Assembly: GCF_035046485.1 (NCBI RefSeq)
Contig: NC_085137.1
Span: 15,343,346-15,407,345 of the forward strand
DNA from: Aedes albopictus
Taxonomy: Eukaryota > Arthropoda > Insecta > Diptera > Culicidae
Reading direction: 5' to 3'
Length of the DNA: 64,000 nt
Positions 54,367 to 64,000 of this stretch are shown here, one piece after another (position 1 is the first letter of the stretch; every line of letters begins with the position of its first letter). The notes under the pieces were generated by a model that did not search any database, was not told the DNA's origin, and saw nothing but the letters and a program-made list of their open reading frames with translations. The position numbers and the translations under genes were made by a program.

Positions 54367-54948
54367 TACAGTATCGGACAATAAAAATGCACCAAAGCCG
54401 TTTTCCCATACAAACTAGTCAACTTTGGATTGTCATATCTCAGTTATGTCTCAACCGATTGTATTCATTTTTCTGTGACGATCTACAAAACATTTCAATT
54501 TTCAAAAACTATAGAAAAAGTTCAGTGATAACTATTGATACAAAAGTTACAGATAGGTTGAATTTTGACAATAACAATGCACCGAGACAAAAAATTGTGT
54601 AGCCTAAAATGCTGAAGTCAGATAGCTATGGTGTCTTCAGCAAATTTATTGGTCATCACACAAGAAACATATTGCCGAAGACAACATAGTGATATGACTT
54701 CAGCATTTTTGGCTACATAAGTTTTTGTCTTGATGTATTTTTATTGTCAAAATTCAACCTATCTGTAACTTTTGTATCAATAGTTATCACTGAACTTTTT
54801 CTATAGTTTTTAAAAATTGAAATGTTTTGTAGTTCGTCACAGAAAAATGAAAACAATCGGTTGAGAAATAACTGAGATATAGCAATCCAAAGTTGACAAG
54901 TTTGTATGGGAAAACGGCTTTGGTGCATTTTTAATGTCCGATACTGTA
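54367..54948. mobile_element. TACAGTATCGG palindromic MITE, TA target
   Basis: The ends TACAGTATCGGACAATAAAA and the inverted TTTTTAATGTCCGATACTGTA match, with arms of about 250 bp. Because of the palindrome, nearly the same peptide (beginning around MHQSRFPIQT) can be read from both strands (54384-54602 plus; 54713-54928 minus). These are mirror images and not two genes. TA edges fit a Tc1/mariner-type target. Confidence 0.9.
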
Positions 54949-55620
54949 GTTCACTAAGTGAATGTTGCTAAGGTATCCGAATTGCACTCTGAGGCTCTAA
55001 GAGTAGCGTAGCATACTTCTAAATACATTAGGGTCCATTTATATGCAAATTGCATATAACGGAGTTTCTTGGGGGGGGGGGGGGGGTGGGTTTGAGGCGT
55101 TTCTTGGGGGGGGTGGTCAGAGGCGTTTCCAGGCGTTTCCAGGCGTTTAAGGGCGTTTCAGGAGATTTCAGAGGGCTTTTGGGGGGCTTCATATGCTCTC
55201 AGGTGAACATCACGTGAGTTTCAAAGACGTTCCAAAGCGTTTCAGGGCGTTTCAGGAGGTTTTCAGAGGAATTTCAGAGGGCTTCAGAGGCTTTCAGGTG
55301 CGTTTCACATGGATTTCATTTGTGTTTCAAAGGCGTTTCAAAAGCTTTCATAGAGGATTTATGGAGCTTCTGAAACTCTCAAGTGTGTTTCACGAAGTTT
55401 TTATGGGCGTTTCAAATACGTTACAATGCGTTTCAAGGTGTTTCAATGCGTTTCAGGACGTTTCATGGCCTCTTAGGAGGTTTCAAGAGGTTTCAGGAGT
55501 TTTAAGAGTGGCTTCAGAGGATCGCAGATTAATTTGACGGAGATTTCATAGGGGTTTTAGAGGCATTTCAAGGCGTTTTGAAGCGCTTCAGGGTGTTTCA
55601 GGAGGTATAAGAGGGGCGTA

Positions 55621-56400
55621 AGGGGGCTTCAGAGGCTCGCAGGTGAATTTCACGGAGGTTTCATGAGGGCTTCAGAGGCGTTACAAAGCGTTTCAAGGCG
55701 TTTCAATGCGTTTCAGGGCGTTTCAGGGCAATTCAGGAGGTTTCCAATGAATATGAGGGGGCTTTAGAGGTTTGCAGATGTATTTCACGGAATTTTTAAA
55801 AAGGGATTAGAGGCAATTCAAAGCGTTTCATGGCGTTTCAAGACGTTTCAGAGCATTTTAATGCGTTTCAGGGCGTTTCAGTAGGTAAAAGGGGGGTGGG
55901 GCTTAAAAGGGCTTCAGAGGCTCGCAGATGAATTTCACGGAGGTTTAATGAGGGCTTTAGAGGCGTCTCAAGGTGTTTCAATGCGTTTCAGGGCGTTTCA
56001 GGAGATATAAGGGGAGCTTAAGGGGGCATCAGAGGCTCGCGGGTGAATTTCACGGAGGTTTCATGAGGGCTTCAGAGGCGGTACAAAGCGTTTCAATGCG
56101 TTTCAGGGCGTTTCAGGGCAATTCAGGAGGTTTCCAATGAATATGAGGGGGCTTTAGAGGTTTGCAGATGTATTTCACGGAGTTTTTAAAAAGGGATTAG
56201 AGGCAATTCAAAGCGTTTCATGGCGTTTCAAGGCGTTTCAGAGCATTTTAATACGTTTCAGGGCGTTTCAGTAGGTATAAGGGGGGTGGGTCTTAAAAGG
56301 GCTTCAGAGGCTCGCAGATGAATTTCACGGAGGTTTCACAAGGGTTTCAGAGACGTTTTAACCCTTTGGAGACAGTATTTTCCCCTTTCTGGATGCAACC
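55621..56400 (+). repeat. Recent 390-400-bp tandem duplication in the 10-bp array
   Basis: TTTCCAATGAATATGAGGGG is at 55741 and 56131 (390 bp apart). AGGGGGC(T/A)TCAGAGGCTCGC is at 55621 and 56021 (400 bp apart). The 10-bp difference is one lost unit (TTTCAAGGCG) in the second copy. Identity is about 95% by eye. Confidence 0.9.
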
Positions 56401-56478
56401 TCGCTGGTCTAAAACACGTTTGTAAAGGTCGGTTTTCACGGCTGTGCCAATGTGACTCATCCGTCTCCAAAGGGTTAA
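56358..56478. mobile_element. 113-bp piggyBac-like MITE in the 10-bp array
   Basis: TTAA (56358-56361 and 56475-56478) flanks CCCTTTGGAGAC and GTCTCCAAAGGG. Removing the insert with one TTAA restores a continuous array (GACGTTTTAAAGCGTTTC). TTAA plus CCC/GGG termini is the piggyBac signature. It is noncoding. Confidence 0.9.
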
Positions 56479-57331
56479 AGCGTTTCAAGGGGTTTCAGGG
56501 CATTTTAGAAGGTTTCCGATAAGGGGGCTTAAGTTTCAGGGCGTTTCAGGAGGTTCCACAGGGGCTTCAGGGGGCTTTCGCTGGGGAATTTCACGAAAGT
56601 TTTAAAGGGGGTATTAGAGGCGTTCCAAGGCGTTTCAATGCGTTTCAGGGCGTTTTAATGAGTTTCAGGAGGTTTAAAGGGGCTTGAGGGGGTTTCAAAG
56701 AATCTCAGGTGAATTTCACAGAGGTTTTATAGGGATTTCAGAAGCGTTTTAAAAGGTTTCAAAGCGTTTCAAGACGTTTCAGGGCGTTTAAGGGTGTTAA
56801 AGGAGGTTTCTCAGGGGTTTAATGGGGCTTCAGAGTCTCAGCTTATTTTCACGGAGGTTTAAAAGGGTTTTTAGAGGCGTTTCAAAGCGTTCCAAAGCGT
56901 ATCAATACGTTTCAGGAGGTTTTACAGGCGTTTTAGGGGGCTTCAGAGGATCTAAGGTAAATTTATGAAGGTTTTTAGGGATTTCATAGGCGTTTCAGAG
57001 CGTCTCAAATTGTTTCAAGGCGTTTCAATCATTTCGGGGCGTTACAGGAGGTTTCACAGGGGTTTAGGGGGCTTCAGAGGCTCTCAGGTGAATTTCATGG
57101 AGGGTTTGTAGGAGTTCTAGAGGCGTTTCAGAGCGTATCGAAGCGTTTGAAGACGTTTCAAGGGGGTTTCAATGCGTTTCAGGGCGTCCCAAGAGGTTTC
57201 AGGAGGTCTCAGGTAAATTTAAAGAAGATTTCATGGAGATTCTAGAGTCGTTTTAAAGCGTTTGGAGACATTTCAGTGGGCTTCAGAGCAGTTTCAGGGA
57301 AATATAAAAGCCCATTTAACTTTTTCTATAA

Positions 57332-57384
57332 CACAGCGCAACATTTTTTTTGTCTCAAGAGCAAACTTATGTGTCTCTGACAGA
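57332..57384 (+). mobile_element. Solo end of the CACAGCG Harbinger-like MITE
   Basis: TAA followed by CACAGCGCAACATTTTTTTT and GTCTCAAGAGCAAACTTATG matches the terminus of 20736-21391. The rest of the element is missing. Confidence 0.8.
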
Positions 57385-57399
57385 ACAGAATACTTACTA

Positions 57400-58679
57400 G
57401 AAATACTGAGGTCATCAGAGCTTACACTGTTCTACCAATCGCAGCAACTAATTTGTGTTCGACACTTTTCGATGGTGTGAAAATTTTTGTTCCTCCAGAA
57501 ATGTACTGACACGCTACAAACAACTCGAAGGCCGACCTGACTCTGGCTCTGGTATTGGCCCTGTACCCACGTACCAACACGGCACCCACTCTTCTCTCGA
57601 ACCAATTTTTTCGCCGCAGAACACTTAGCCACCACTTTACGGCTGAGTCTTGAACGCCTCTCTTTCAGCGCGGTCTGGCCCAAACCATTGTGTGGGAAAT
57701 AAATTCCGCTTTTAATTTATGGAGCGAATATTACCAACAAGATATCGCCATAAATCTCACTTTGAGATATGCCTAAGTCGGCTTTAATTACACGTACATA
57801 CATGCAAGCGAGGAGGAGGAAGCAGTTTTGCGCAGTTTATCCCTTCCCGGAGATGGTCGCTCCGTCGAAGGGTTCCGCGTTCTGCCTCGATGCCTTCCCC
57901 CCTTTCTAGAAGGTGCAGATCGAAAACACGCAACCTTTCAACGCAGGAATTCCTCAGCATTGCGTGATTTACTTCTGGATGAGTTATGAGCCGATTCTAT
58001 GAGCTCAATCGGGCCGGGATGGTTCCCACTGTTTGAGTCATCGCGTCCGGAACAATGCACATCCAGATCGATCATCTCCCACCTGAACCGTAAAAATGAA
58101 CACAATCTGCAACACCTCACACTCATTAACCATACTGTATCGCCACAATATCCGCTTTCGATCGCAACTTTACGACTTTCTGCCTTCTTGAATGCTAATC
58201 GAGTTGAGTTATGACGGTGCCTTAATCAAGCCTTTTTAATCTCGTTAAACTCATCTACCCCACTCGCTTAGGAGTCTACAGAAGCCAGGCGCGACGGACG
58301 GAGACTCAGGAAATTTAAATTGTAACTAATTACTATCATAGAGTGAGGTGCTCAAGTGCCTTTTTCCAGCATGATCATGATCATCGAGTCGTGATCTCTG
58401 ACTCGCATCGCGCATTCTAGTAGCATAGCAAAGTTGGCTGCCGACCGGCCGGCCAGCCGGTGTCAGTCTACCTACTGTGGTCGATCCTCCAGGTGAGCCT
58501 TAATGGATTAGGTCGCGTAATCACAATCATTATGCGACGGTCGTTGTAGAGAGTATCTCCCCCGCACACTCTCCGCCCGGCGATCCCATGCAGCCGGTGT
58601 GCGAAATCAATTTGAATCAATATTTAATCAAAAAATATATCAATTATTAATTAAGTTATTAAAAGCAGCGGACAGACTG
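57400..58679. other. Low-copy region
   Basis: Base composition is even and there are no terminal repeats or tandem structure. ATGATCATGATCATCGA near 58371 is a short palindromic run. No exon is supported. Confidence 0.4.
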
Positions 58680-58883
58680 CATGTCGGCAGAGCCGTAGCG
58701 TGCGGTTGGCCAGGTTGGCCCCCGCCAAGGGCGCCAGCCTCAGAGGGGCGCCGAAAAGGCCTAAGGCTAGAAGGAAACAGAATGATGCTATTGTATTCTT
58801 GAATTATATCAAGTTTTCGCTAGTTACAGTATCTTAAATTGATCATGTGTTTTTTACGTTCTGTATTCATAAAAAAATCAGAT

Positions 58884-59900
58884 TTTTATTCCTCCAGAAA
58901 TTCTCACAGAAACTCCTTCAGGAATGCGTAAAAAAATGAAATCAAGAATAATTCTGAAGATTCCTTTCGAAATTGTTTGAAGGACTTCTATAGAAATTCC
59001 TCCAGACATCGAGTTATCTAGGGATTAATTCAAAAATTGGTCAAGGTTTCTATATTTCTTGAAGGATTTTATTAGATAAACTTTCATAGTTTCCTTCAGA
59101 AAATTCTTTTAAAAAATGATTCATGGATAAATTTGGAGATTTTCTTAGGATACCTTCAGAAATTTCTCCACAGATTTCTTATAACTGTTTATGCTTCAAT
59201 TTCTTAATAGTTCTATATCACATTTTTTTCTTCATTTTCTTATAGAAAATTCTTTAGAAATACCTCCAGGGAATTCAGAAATGCATCTGAGAAGAAATCT
59301 CTCATATCGCTTAGAAATATGAAAAAAAAAAATTAAATCACTGGCGGATTTTTGAAAAAAAAAATCTACCATTGATTTCATAATTTTTTTCCAAAGTTTC
59401 TTTTTAAAAGCCTTACATTCAGAAATTCCTCCAAAGATTTCTTTGTAAAACCTTCTGGTGATCTTTAAAAAAGAACTCGAGGGATTCCTTGAAAATTTTT
59501 CAGGAATTCCTTCTAACATTCTTCCAAGCTACAGAGACGAACCAGCCAAGGACTGAAAGTCTTTTAAATAAAGTCAAATCAATCAATCTTCCAAGCATTC
59601 TATCAGAAATACTTCCAGTGGTTCTCCACATAACCTTACAGGCATTCCTTTATGTATTACTTCACAATCTGTTCCAGCAATTCCTGCAAGAATTACTTCA
59701 TGAATTACATTGAGAATTATTTCTGAAATGTTTCCCGGATTTTTTTTTCAGGGATTCCAGAGGTTATTTCCAGAAATTCATTCAATGGTTCCAGCAGGAA
59801 TTCTTCTAGAGATTTTAAGAAAAACTAATAAAAAGATTTTTTCCTCCCGGCATTCCTCCATGTCCGTGATTCGTTCAGTGCTTACTGAAACTTAACTTTC
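58884..59900 (-). repeat. 12-bp minisatellite carried inside the hAT-like element
   Basis: TTCCTCCAGAAATTC and CTTCCAAGCATTC-type units run through the middle of the element, interrupted by the retroposon at 59530. From 59900 to 60380 the interior is unassigned AT-rich DNA. Confidence 0.8.
59530..59586 (+). mobile_element. 57-nt retroposon with 10-bp target duplication
   Basis: TCTTCCAAGC is present at 59520-59529 and 59587-59596. The insert carries the same AGAGACGAACCAGCCAAGG and CTGAAAGTCT stem-loop, AATAAAG and ATCA tail as the one at 17797-17859. One change (GACTG for GGCTG) weakens the inner stem. Confidence 0.8.
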
Positions 59901-60463
59901 TTCTGGGAAATATTTCGATTAAAATTCAGAGAAAACCTTTGGTAAAGCAAATTTGAATTAAAATGGCAATAAATGTAAATTCAAAATTAAAAGGTCGTTT
60001 GAGGATTTCTGAAAAGCTTTGAAACTCAATTAAGTATTTTTGGTAACAAAATTCAGTTGAACCAAAAATCCAGAAAATGAAAAAAATACTGTACAGTTTC
60101 TTGAATAAATGTATGCATCATTTATGTTAGGAATCTGGAATGTAATTTCTAATTATTTTTCTGGTCTCAATGAGATTATTGAAATGCAAAATGTGCTCAA
60201 ACTCGTGTCAGAGAAATGAATTTTGAAAAATTTTTGGGTGACCCCATTGACATTCCTAAAGAAATACACGAATGAAAAACACTGTAAGTAAATAAAAAAA
60301 CGGGAAAAATTTGTTTCTTCGGAACACCCAAAACCCATATTAAAAAGAAAAAAAATTAATATCTACAAACGTTTGTAAATTCACGAAATTTAATTGTCGT
60401 GGGGCGCCAATCTGGATGCTTGCCAAGGGCGCCATGGGACCACGCTACGGCTCTGCATGTCGG

Positions 60464-60843
60464 TTGCTCTAGAGAGCCCATGTAAAGGCTTTACACCGCA
60501 GAAAGCTCTACTCGTCTAAGCGCATAAAAAAGGACGACCGTCAAGGCGGTCACGCTGCTACTGCTACTGCTGCTGCTGCTCATTCGCTCTAATGTGTATC
60601 GATCAACGTCCGATTTGATATATGCAATTTGCTTATTAAATCACCGCTGGCGATCGGCTTGGTCGGTAGCAGTTGAGGCACTTAGTTGCGGGCGTCACTG
60701 TCGTCGCATGGTCTATGGAAATGGCGGTTTGTGTTTGCTAGGGATGGTCATTTGGTATTTAAAGTGCATATTTAACCTAATCATTTTTCAAATATTATTG
60801 AGTTTGCATGAGATATCTTAATGAGCTACATTAAGAAATACAA
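60464..60843. other. Low-copy DNA with a CTG-rich run
   Basis: CTGCTACTGCTACTGCTGCT and further CTG units lie at about 60552-60580. No gene is supported. Confidence 0.4.
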
Positions 60844-61063
60844 TAAGGTACACCGGGGCAAGTTGAAACGGGTGGGGCAAGATGAAACACGAAGTTATGA
60901 AATAGATTTCAATGTAATTTTATTTTTTTTTTTCGTCAAAAGATTGTTTGAATCAAAAACTATGTGTTATGGTATTCAAGTTATTTCCCATCATTGGATA
61001 AGATCATGTTAACCCGCCGTTTTATCTTGCCCCATCCGTTTCAACTTGCCCCGGTGTACCTTA
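60844..61063. mobile_element. MITE with TAAGGTACACCGGGG ends
   Basis: TAAGGTACACCGGGGCAAGT at the left and ACTTGCCCCGGTGTACCTTA at the right are perfect inverted repeats, extending with few changes through TGAAACGG..GGGGCAAGAT. The 220-bp element is noncoding. Confidence 0.9.
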
Positions 61064-61171
61064 CATTATTTTTTGACCCTTACTATACCTTAGAACAAAT
61101 TTTGTGCATGCTAAAATTTGTGCTGATTATAAATTAAGTAAGGTAACTTGTACACAAAACAACAAATATAC

Positions 61172-62036
61172 CCTGGGCTGCAAAACGGTGAATCGAGAAG
61201 GAGAGCGTCCAATATAGCTCTGATCCTCACAAATTCCTACCTCATGCTTTCACGGGTCAAGCGATGACAAAGATCGCCAGCTAACAGTTGTGTGCTTACC
61301 TGGTAGCTCAGTCCAGGCACTAGAATGAGGAGGCACGTGCCGAGCGCCTGTTCACCAAGGAGCTGCGGTTCAAACAGCGTCTGTTCTGGCATTCAGCGGC
61401 TGAGTATTAAATGCTGTATTGTGTCAGCTGTACCTAAGGAATCAGCCCCTTTAACACGATGTAGGCAGCGCGGCCCCGGTAATGTAGCGTACTGAAAACA
61501 CCAAGAAAAGCAAAAGTAAAATAAACGGATTGATTCAACGACAACAGACCCGACAACGAATTAAGGACAACGATTGGAAAGTCGGAAATTGGAACGTGAG
61601 AACTTTGAATGAACCCACACGTGTTGGGCTCCAGGCTCGTTAACTGCAGAATGTCGGCGTTAATGTGGCAGCTGTCAAGGAGATATGCTGGCCCAAAACT
61701 GGAGAACGTGAATTCCGAACGGTGCATCCGATCGCCAATACTTCATCTACTACACCGGCTGCGATAAGGCAGAACGTGTAGTTGACTTTATTGTGTTCGG
61801 GAAGAAGATTAAGCAGGTGGAAGCCAATAAGCGACCGAATCTGTGTGTTGAGGATGAAATTCTTCAAATACACCCTGATCAGCATCTATGCGCCAACGAA
61901 CGATGACATGAAGGATGAGTTCTATGAGAGCCTTGATAAGGCCTACGGATAATGCCCAAAACAAGATGTCAAAATAGTCGTCGGAGATGCAAATGCGGAA
62001 ATCGGCAGAGAAAGCTTCTTTCGGCCTATCATTGAA
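61172..62036 (+). pseudogene. RTE-like retrotransposon 5' UTR and endonuclease fragment
   Basis: A 5' UTR-like leader (61172-61560) precedes an endonuclease frame. Landmarks are GNWNVRTLNEPTRVGL near 61585, NVAAVKEICWPKTGEREFR near 61655, LISIYAPTNDD near 61880 and KIVVGDANAEIGRE near 61970 (GDxN). Stops interrupt it after GLQAR (near 61640) and near 61950, and the central part is frameshifted. It breaks off after the RPIIG region near 62036, before the reverse transcriptase. It represents a third RTE lineage in the window; its relation to the RT remnant at 19842 is possible but unproven. Minus-strand frames opposite it are shadows. Confidence 0.8.
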
Positions 62037-62228
62037 ACAGAAAACCATCATTCCGTTAAGGCCCAAACACAATGACAACGGCAAAACAGAACGAAACGAA
62101 ACGGCAAATTTCCAATGTATGGAGCTCCGTGCAGTTGCTCACAATGAGTGCGCAATGGTGAGGACGGCATTGTACTAAAACACACTTTTTTTTCCAAAAA
62201 TCTGGAAAAATGCAGAACGGCAGAAACG

Positions 62229-64000
62229 GCAGAGGAGGCGTTCCACGGAGTCATGTCAGTCGATCCTGAGCGACCATTTCAAAAATATCTGAAACTTTGC
62301 ACAGTTTTTCAATTTCATCTAAATCGCTATTTTTCGATATCAAATTTTTATTTTGAATCACGACTAACTTTTCAAAAGGGTGTATGCGAAAATAGTTCAA
62401 AAATATTCTAAAAGCTGCACAGCAAAAACGGATTGTTCGATTGTTATGAATTTTTCAGCAAAGTTAGATAACTAAATGATGATTCCTAAGAAAATATACA
62501 CTGTAAAAAATTTCTTTTTTTACTTTAAAAAAATATGATCTTTGTCACAAAAACTCAAATATCTCAAAACCCTATCTTTTTACCAACGTCAATTTTTTAG
62601 GGAAAATGGCCCATTATATCAGCTATCTACCATAAAATTTTGGTGATGGTAAACTGATAAACAAAAAAGTTATAACATTTCAAACATTTCACAATTTTTA
62701 CATTTAGTAACAAAAAAATTTTTTTTTCTGTGTAAATTATTTCGAGAATTATATGTTGATGCTGATTTTATTGTAAAGGCTACCGCCTGAATTAAACAAG
62801 TTGTTTTCATGATATTTTTGTTTGATTATTCATAATTACTATAGTATCTATTTGAAACTTAGACGCGATCCAGTGTTGTGATCAAAAATATTGAGAGTGT
62901 CATACTTTTTATTGTACGTGACTGGTGAAAAGTTCCCTTGATAGCGTTGAAAAGCTGTTGATCATAAGAAAAATGGAATTAAACTTATTTTTAAGACGAA
63001 AGCTGCATAATAAAAGTTTTATATATTCGCGTATACGTCTAGTTGATCTGCAAAAAAAATACCTCTTAGAGAACAGACTTTATGATCGGAAGAATGCGAG
63101 TAACTTCAACAACAACAAATGCATGAGAGGTACATACCACAGACAAACAGACGAAACGCCTAGAATAATTTTCGTGAAAATCCATCGCCCAGTTCCCACT
63201 ACCACCACCTGGTGGAAATGTTTCACGAAACACTGCGTTGTGCAATATCGTCATCAGAAGGCGCTAGTGTGAAACGTCAAACGCAAAGAAAAACGATGGG
63301 CACTCTTCTGGTCATGAAAGCCACAACCAAGATTCAAAATGATCGTTAAAGGCGTGGTCAATGAAAATTTCGTCAGTGTTACGTTTGTTTGTCTGTATAC
63401 ATACCATGACAATGCTCACGAAAAAGCAAAAAAAAAAAAAATACTACCGCTATGGATATTAAAAATTTTATAGTAATTTTTTTCTTCAGCCAAGTAAACA
63501 ACACCAAACTAGTCAGTTAAAACTAATAAGTGATTTTGTTTATTATAATCTAACGAACAACATGAACAATCTCTTTCTCAAAGGTCTTCAACTCAACGCT
63601 CTCTTGTAGACCGTTTGATGAAAAAAAATGTTCAAAAGAGTTACGAAATCTCACCGAAAGCACCATAGATAAACTGGTTATGCCCAAATTGAATACAAAT
63701 TTACGCATTTGCACGTCCTGCCGTCTAGACTTTGACAGACGAGCCATCTGAGAAATTGCCAGAAGTGCTAAGTGCAGAGAGTCATGCCACCATACCATCA
63801 GCGACATCTGTTTAAACAATATAATCACGCCCCTTTTCAAAAATGCTTTGAAATATACTTCAACATCTATACCCATTTCAATATTTTTAACGTTGCAAAA
63901 CACGCTTTCACCATTCATCTTGAAGAAGAAGGAAAACACTTGTCCTCAAATGTAACAGCAAATTAATGAATAAACGATCAATGCGCGGAGGGCGTGATAA
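62229..64000. mobile_element. Large foldback repeat, copy B (runs off the window)
   Basis: Colinear with 47469-49490 at roughly 90-95% identity, starting at TTCCACGGAGTCATGTCAGT. It lacks the 221-bp MITE of copy A and differs by small indels near 63680-63790. The left boundary is shared, since upstream sequences of the two copies are unrelated. The right arm lies beyond the window. Confidence 0.85.

Larger units (their letters stand above)
55060..57300 (+). repeat. 10-bp GCGTTTCAGG minisatellite array
   Basis: Units such as CGTTTCAAGG, CGTTTCAATG and CGTTTCAGGG follow in exact 10-bp steps. They are grouped with blocks like GGCTTCAGAGGCTCGCAGGT and GAATTTCACGGAGGTTTCAT into a longer pattern. 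A G16 run lies at 55071-55086, at the left edge. The 55193-55537 frame is a repeat translation. Confidence 0.9.
58688..60455. mobile_element. Nonautonomous hAT-like element with 8-bp target duplication
   Basis: Perfect 15-bp terminal inverted repeats CAGAGCCGTAGCGTG lie at each end. They are flanked by identical CATGTCGG at 58680-58687 and 60456-60463. An 8-bp duplication and CAG termini fit hAT transposition. GCCAAGGGCGCC occurs just inside both ends. The 1768-bp interior has no transposase and is filled mainly by 12-bp minisatellite. Confidence 0.9.

Noticed and set aside
54384..54928. Two similar proteins beginning MHQSRFPIQT on opposite strands
   Set aside because: They are the two arms of one palindromic MITE read outward-in from each end, so the similarity is forced by the DNA palindrome.
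62925..63272. 115-codon plus-strand frame in copy B of the foldback repeat, partly preserved in copy A
   Set aside because: Over the last 67 codons the two copies differ at six sites, five of which change the amino acid (I/M, T/I, L/F, H/P, I/T). Upstream the frame shifts between copies, and in copy A the MITE at 48307 splits it. That is neutral drift, not a conserved protein.
63550..63939. 129-codon minus-strand frame, also seen at 49101-49427
   Set aside because: The first 27 or so residues agree only because the DNA is similar. After that indels change the frame between copies, and no domain is recognised.
1..64000. Endogenous viral element or Wolbachia insertion
   Set aside because: No frame showed a recognisable viral or bacterial protein. 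The one AT-rich frame of unknown origin (19613-19849) has no match I can name and is reported separately.

Overview
The window looks like intergenic or intronic DNA of a culicine mosquito, most likely Aedes. The evidence is a Feilai-like tRNA SINE with an (AAG)n tail, a second tRNA SINE, several decayed RTE/JAM-like non-LTR retrotransposons, and a dense population of palindromic MITEs with TA, TAA, TTAA or 8-bp target duplications. I see no host protein-coding gene that I can defend, no rRNA, no CRISPR and no recognisable viral insertion. Nearly every open reading frame is either retrotransposon debris or a by-product of short tandem repeats.

Layout. 0-5.1 kb: 3' end of a non-LTR element, a tRNA-like SINE head, a degenerate tandem pair, one MITE and unassigned DNA. 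5.1-10 kb: two inverted RTE fragments, one carrying the 5' UTR and endonuclease, the other the reverse transcriptase and 3' tail. A 96-bp repeat lies at each end of the first. 11.5-17.3 kb: a large degenerate 12-bp minisatellite with a higher-order period of about 1.38 kb. 17.3-21.4 kb: nested MITEs, a 63-nt retroposon with perfect target duplication and a further RTE remnant. 21.4-32.2 kb: more 12-bp minisatellite, interrupted by a 1.8-kb composite element full of AAGATGGCGG repeats. 32.2-46.3 kb: low-copy islands separated by foldback elements, a palindrome with two tRNA-like genes, two SINEs and a TA-flanked transposon. 46.3-50.9 kb: a large inverted structure. 51.2-57.4 kb: a 10-bp GCGTTTCAGG minisatellite in two opposite arrays around a clean 12-bp array and palindromic MITEs. 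58.7-60.5 kb: a hAT-like element carrying a 12-bp minisatellite. 61.2-64 kb: an RTE 5' fragment and a second copy of the 47.5-49.5 kb repeat, running off the window.

How the parts relate. Three times the 12-bp minisatellite directly follows the same roughly 100-130-bp non-repetitive head, and once it lies inside an element with hAT-type ends. It therefore appears to be cargo or body of transposable elements rather than independent satellite DNA. Two paralogous copies of the 47.5/62.2 kb repeat give a natural filled/empty site for one MITE, and two tiny retroposons date later than the elements they sit in. All family assignments rest on sequence reading and recalled family features; no database search was run.
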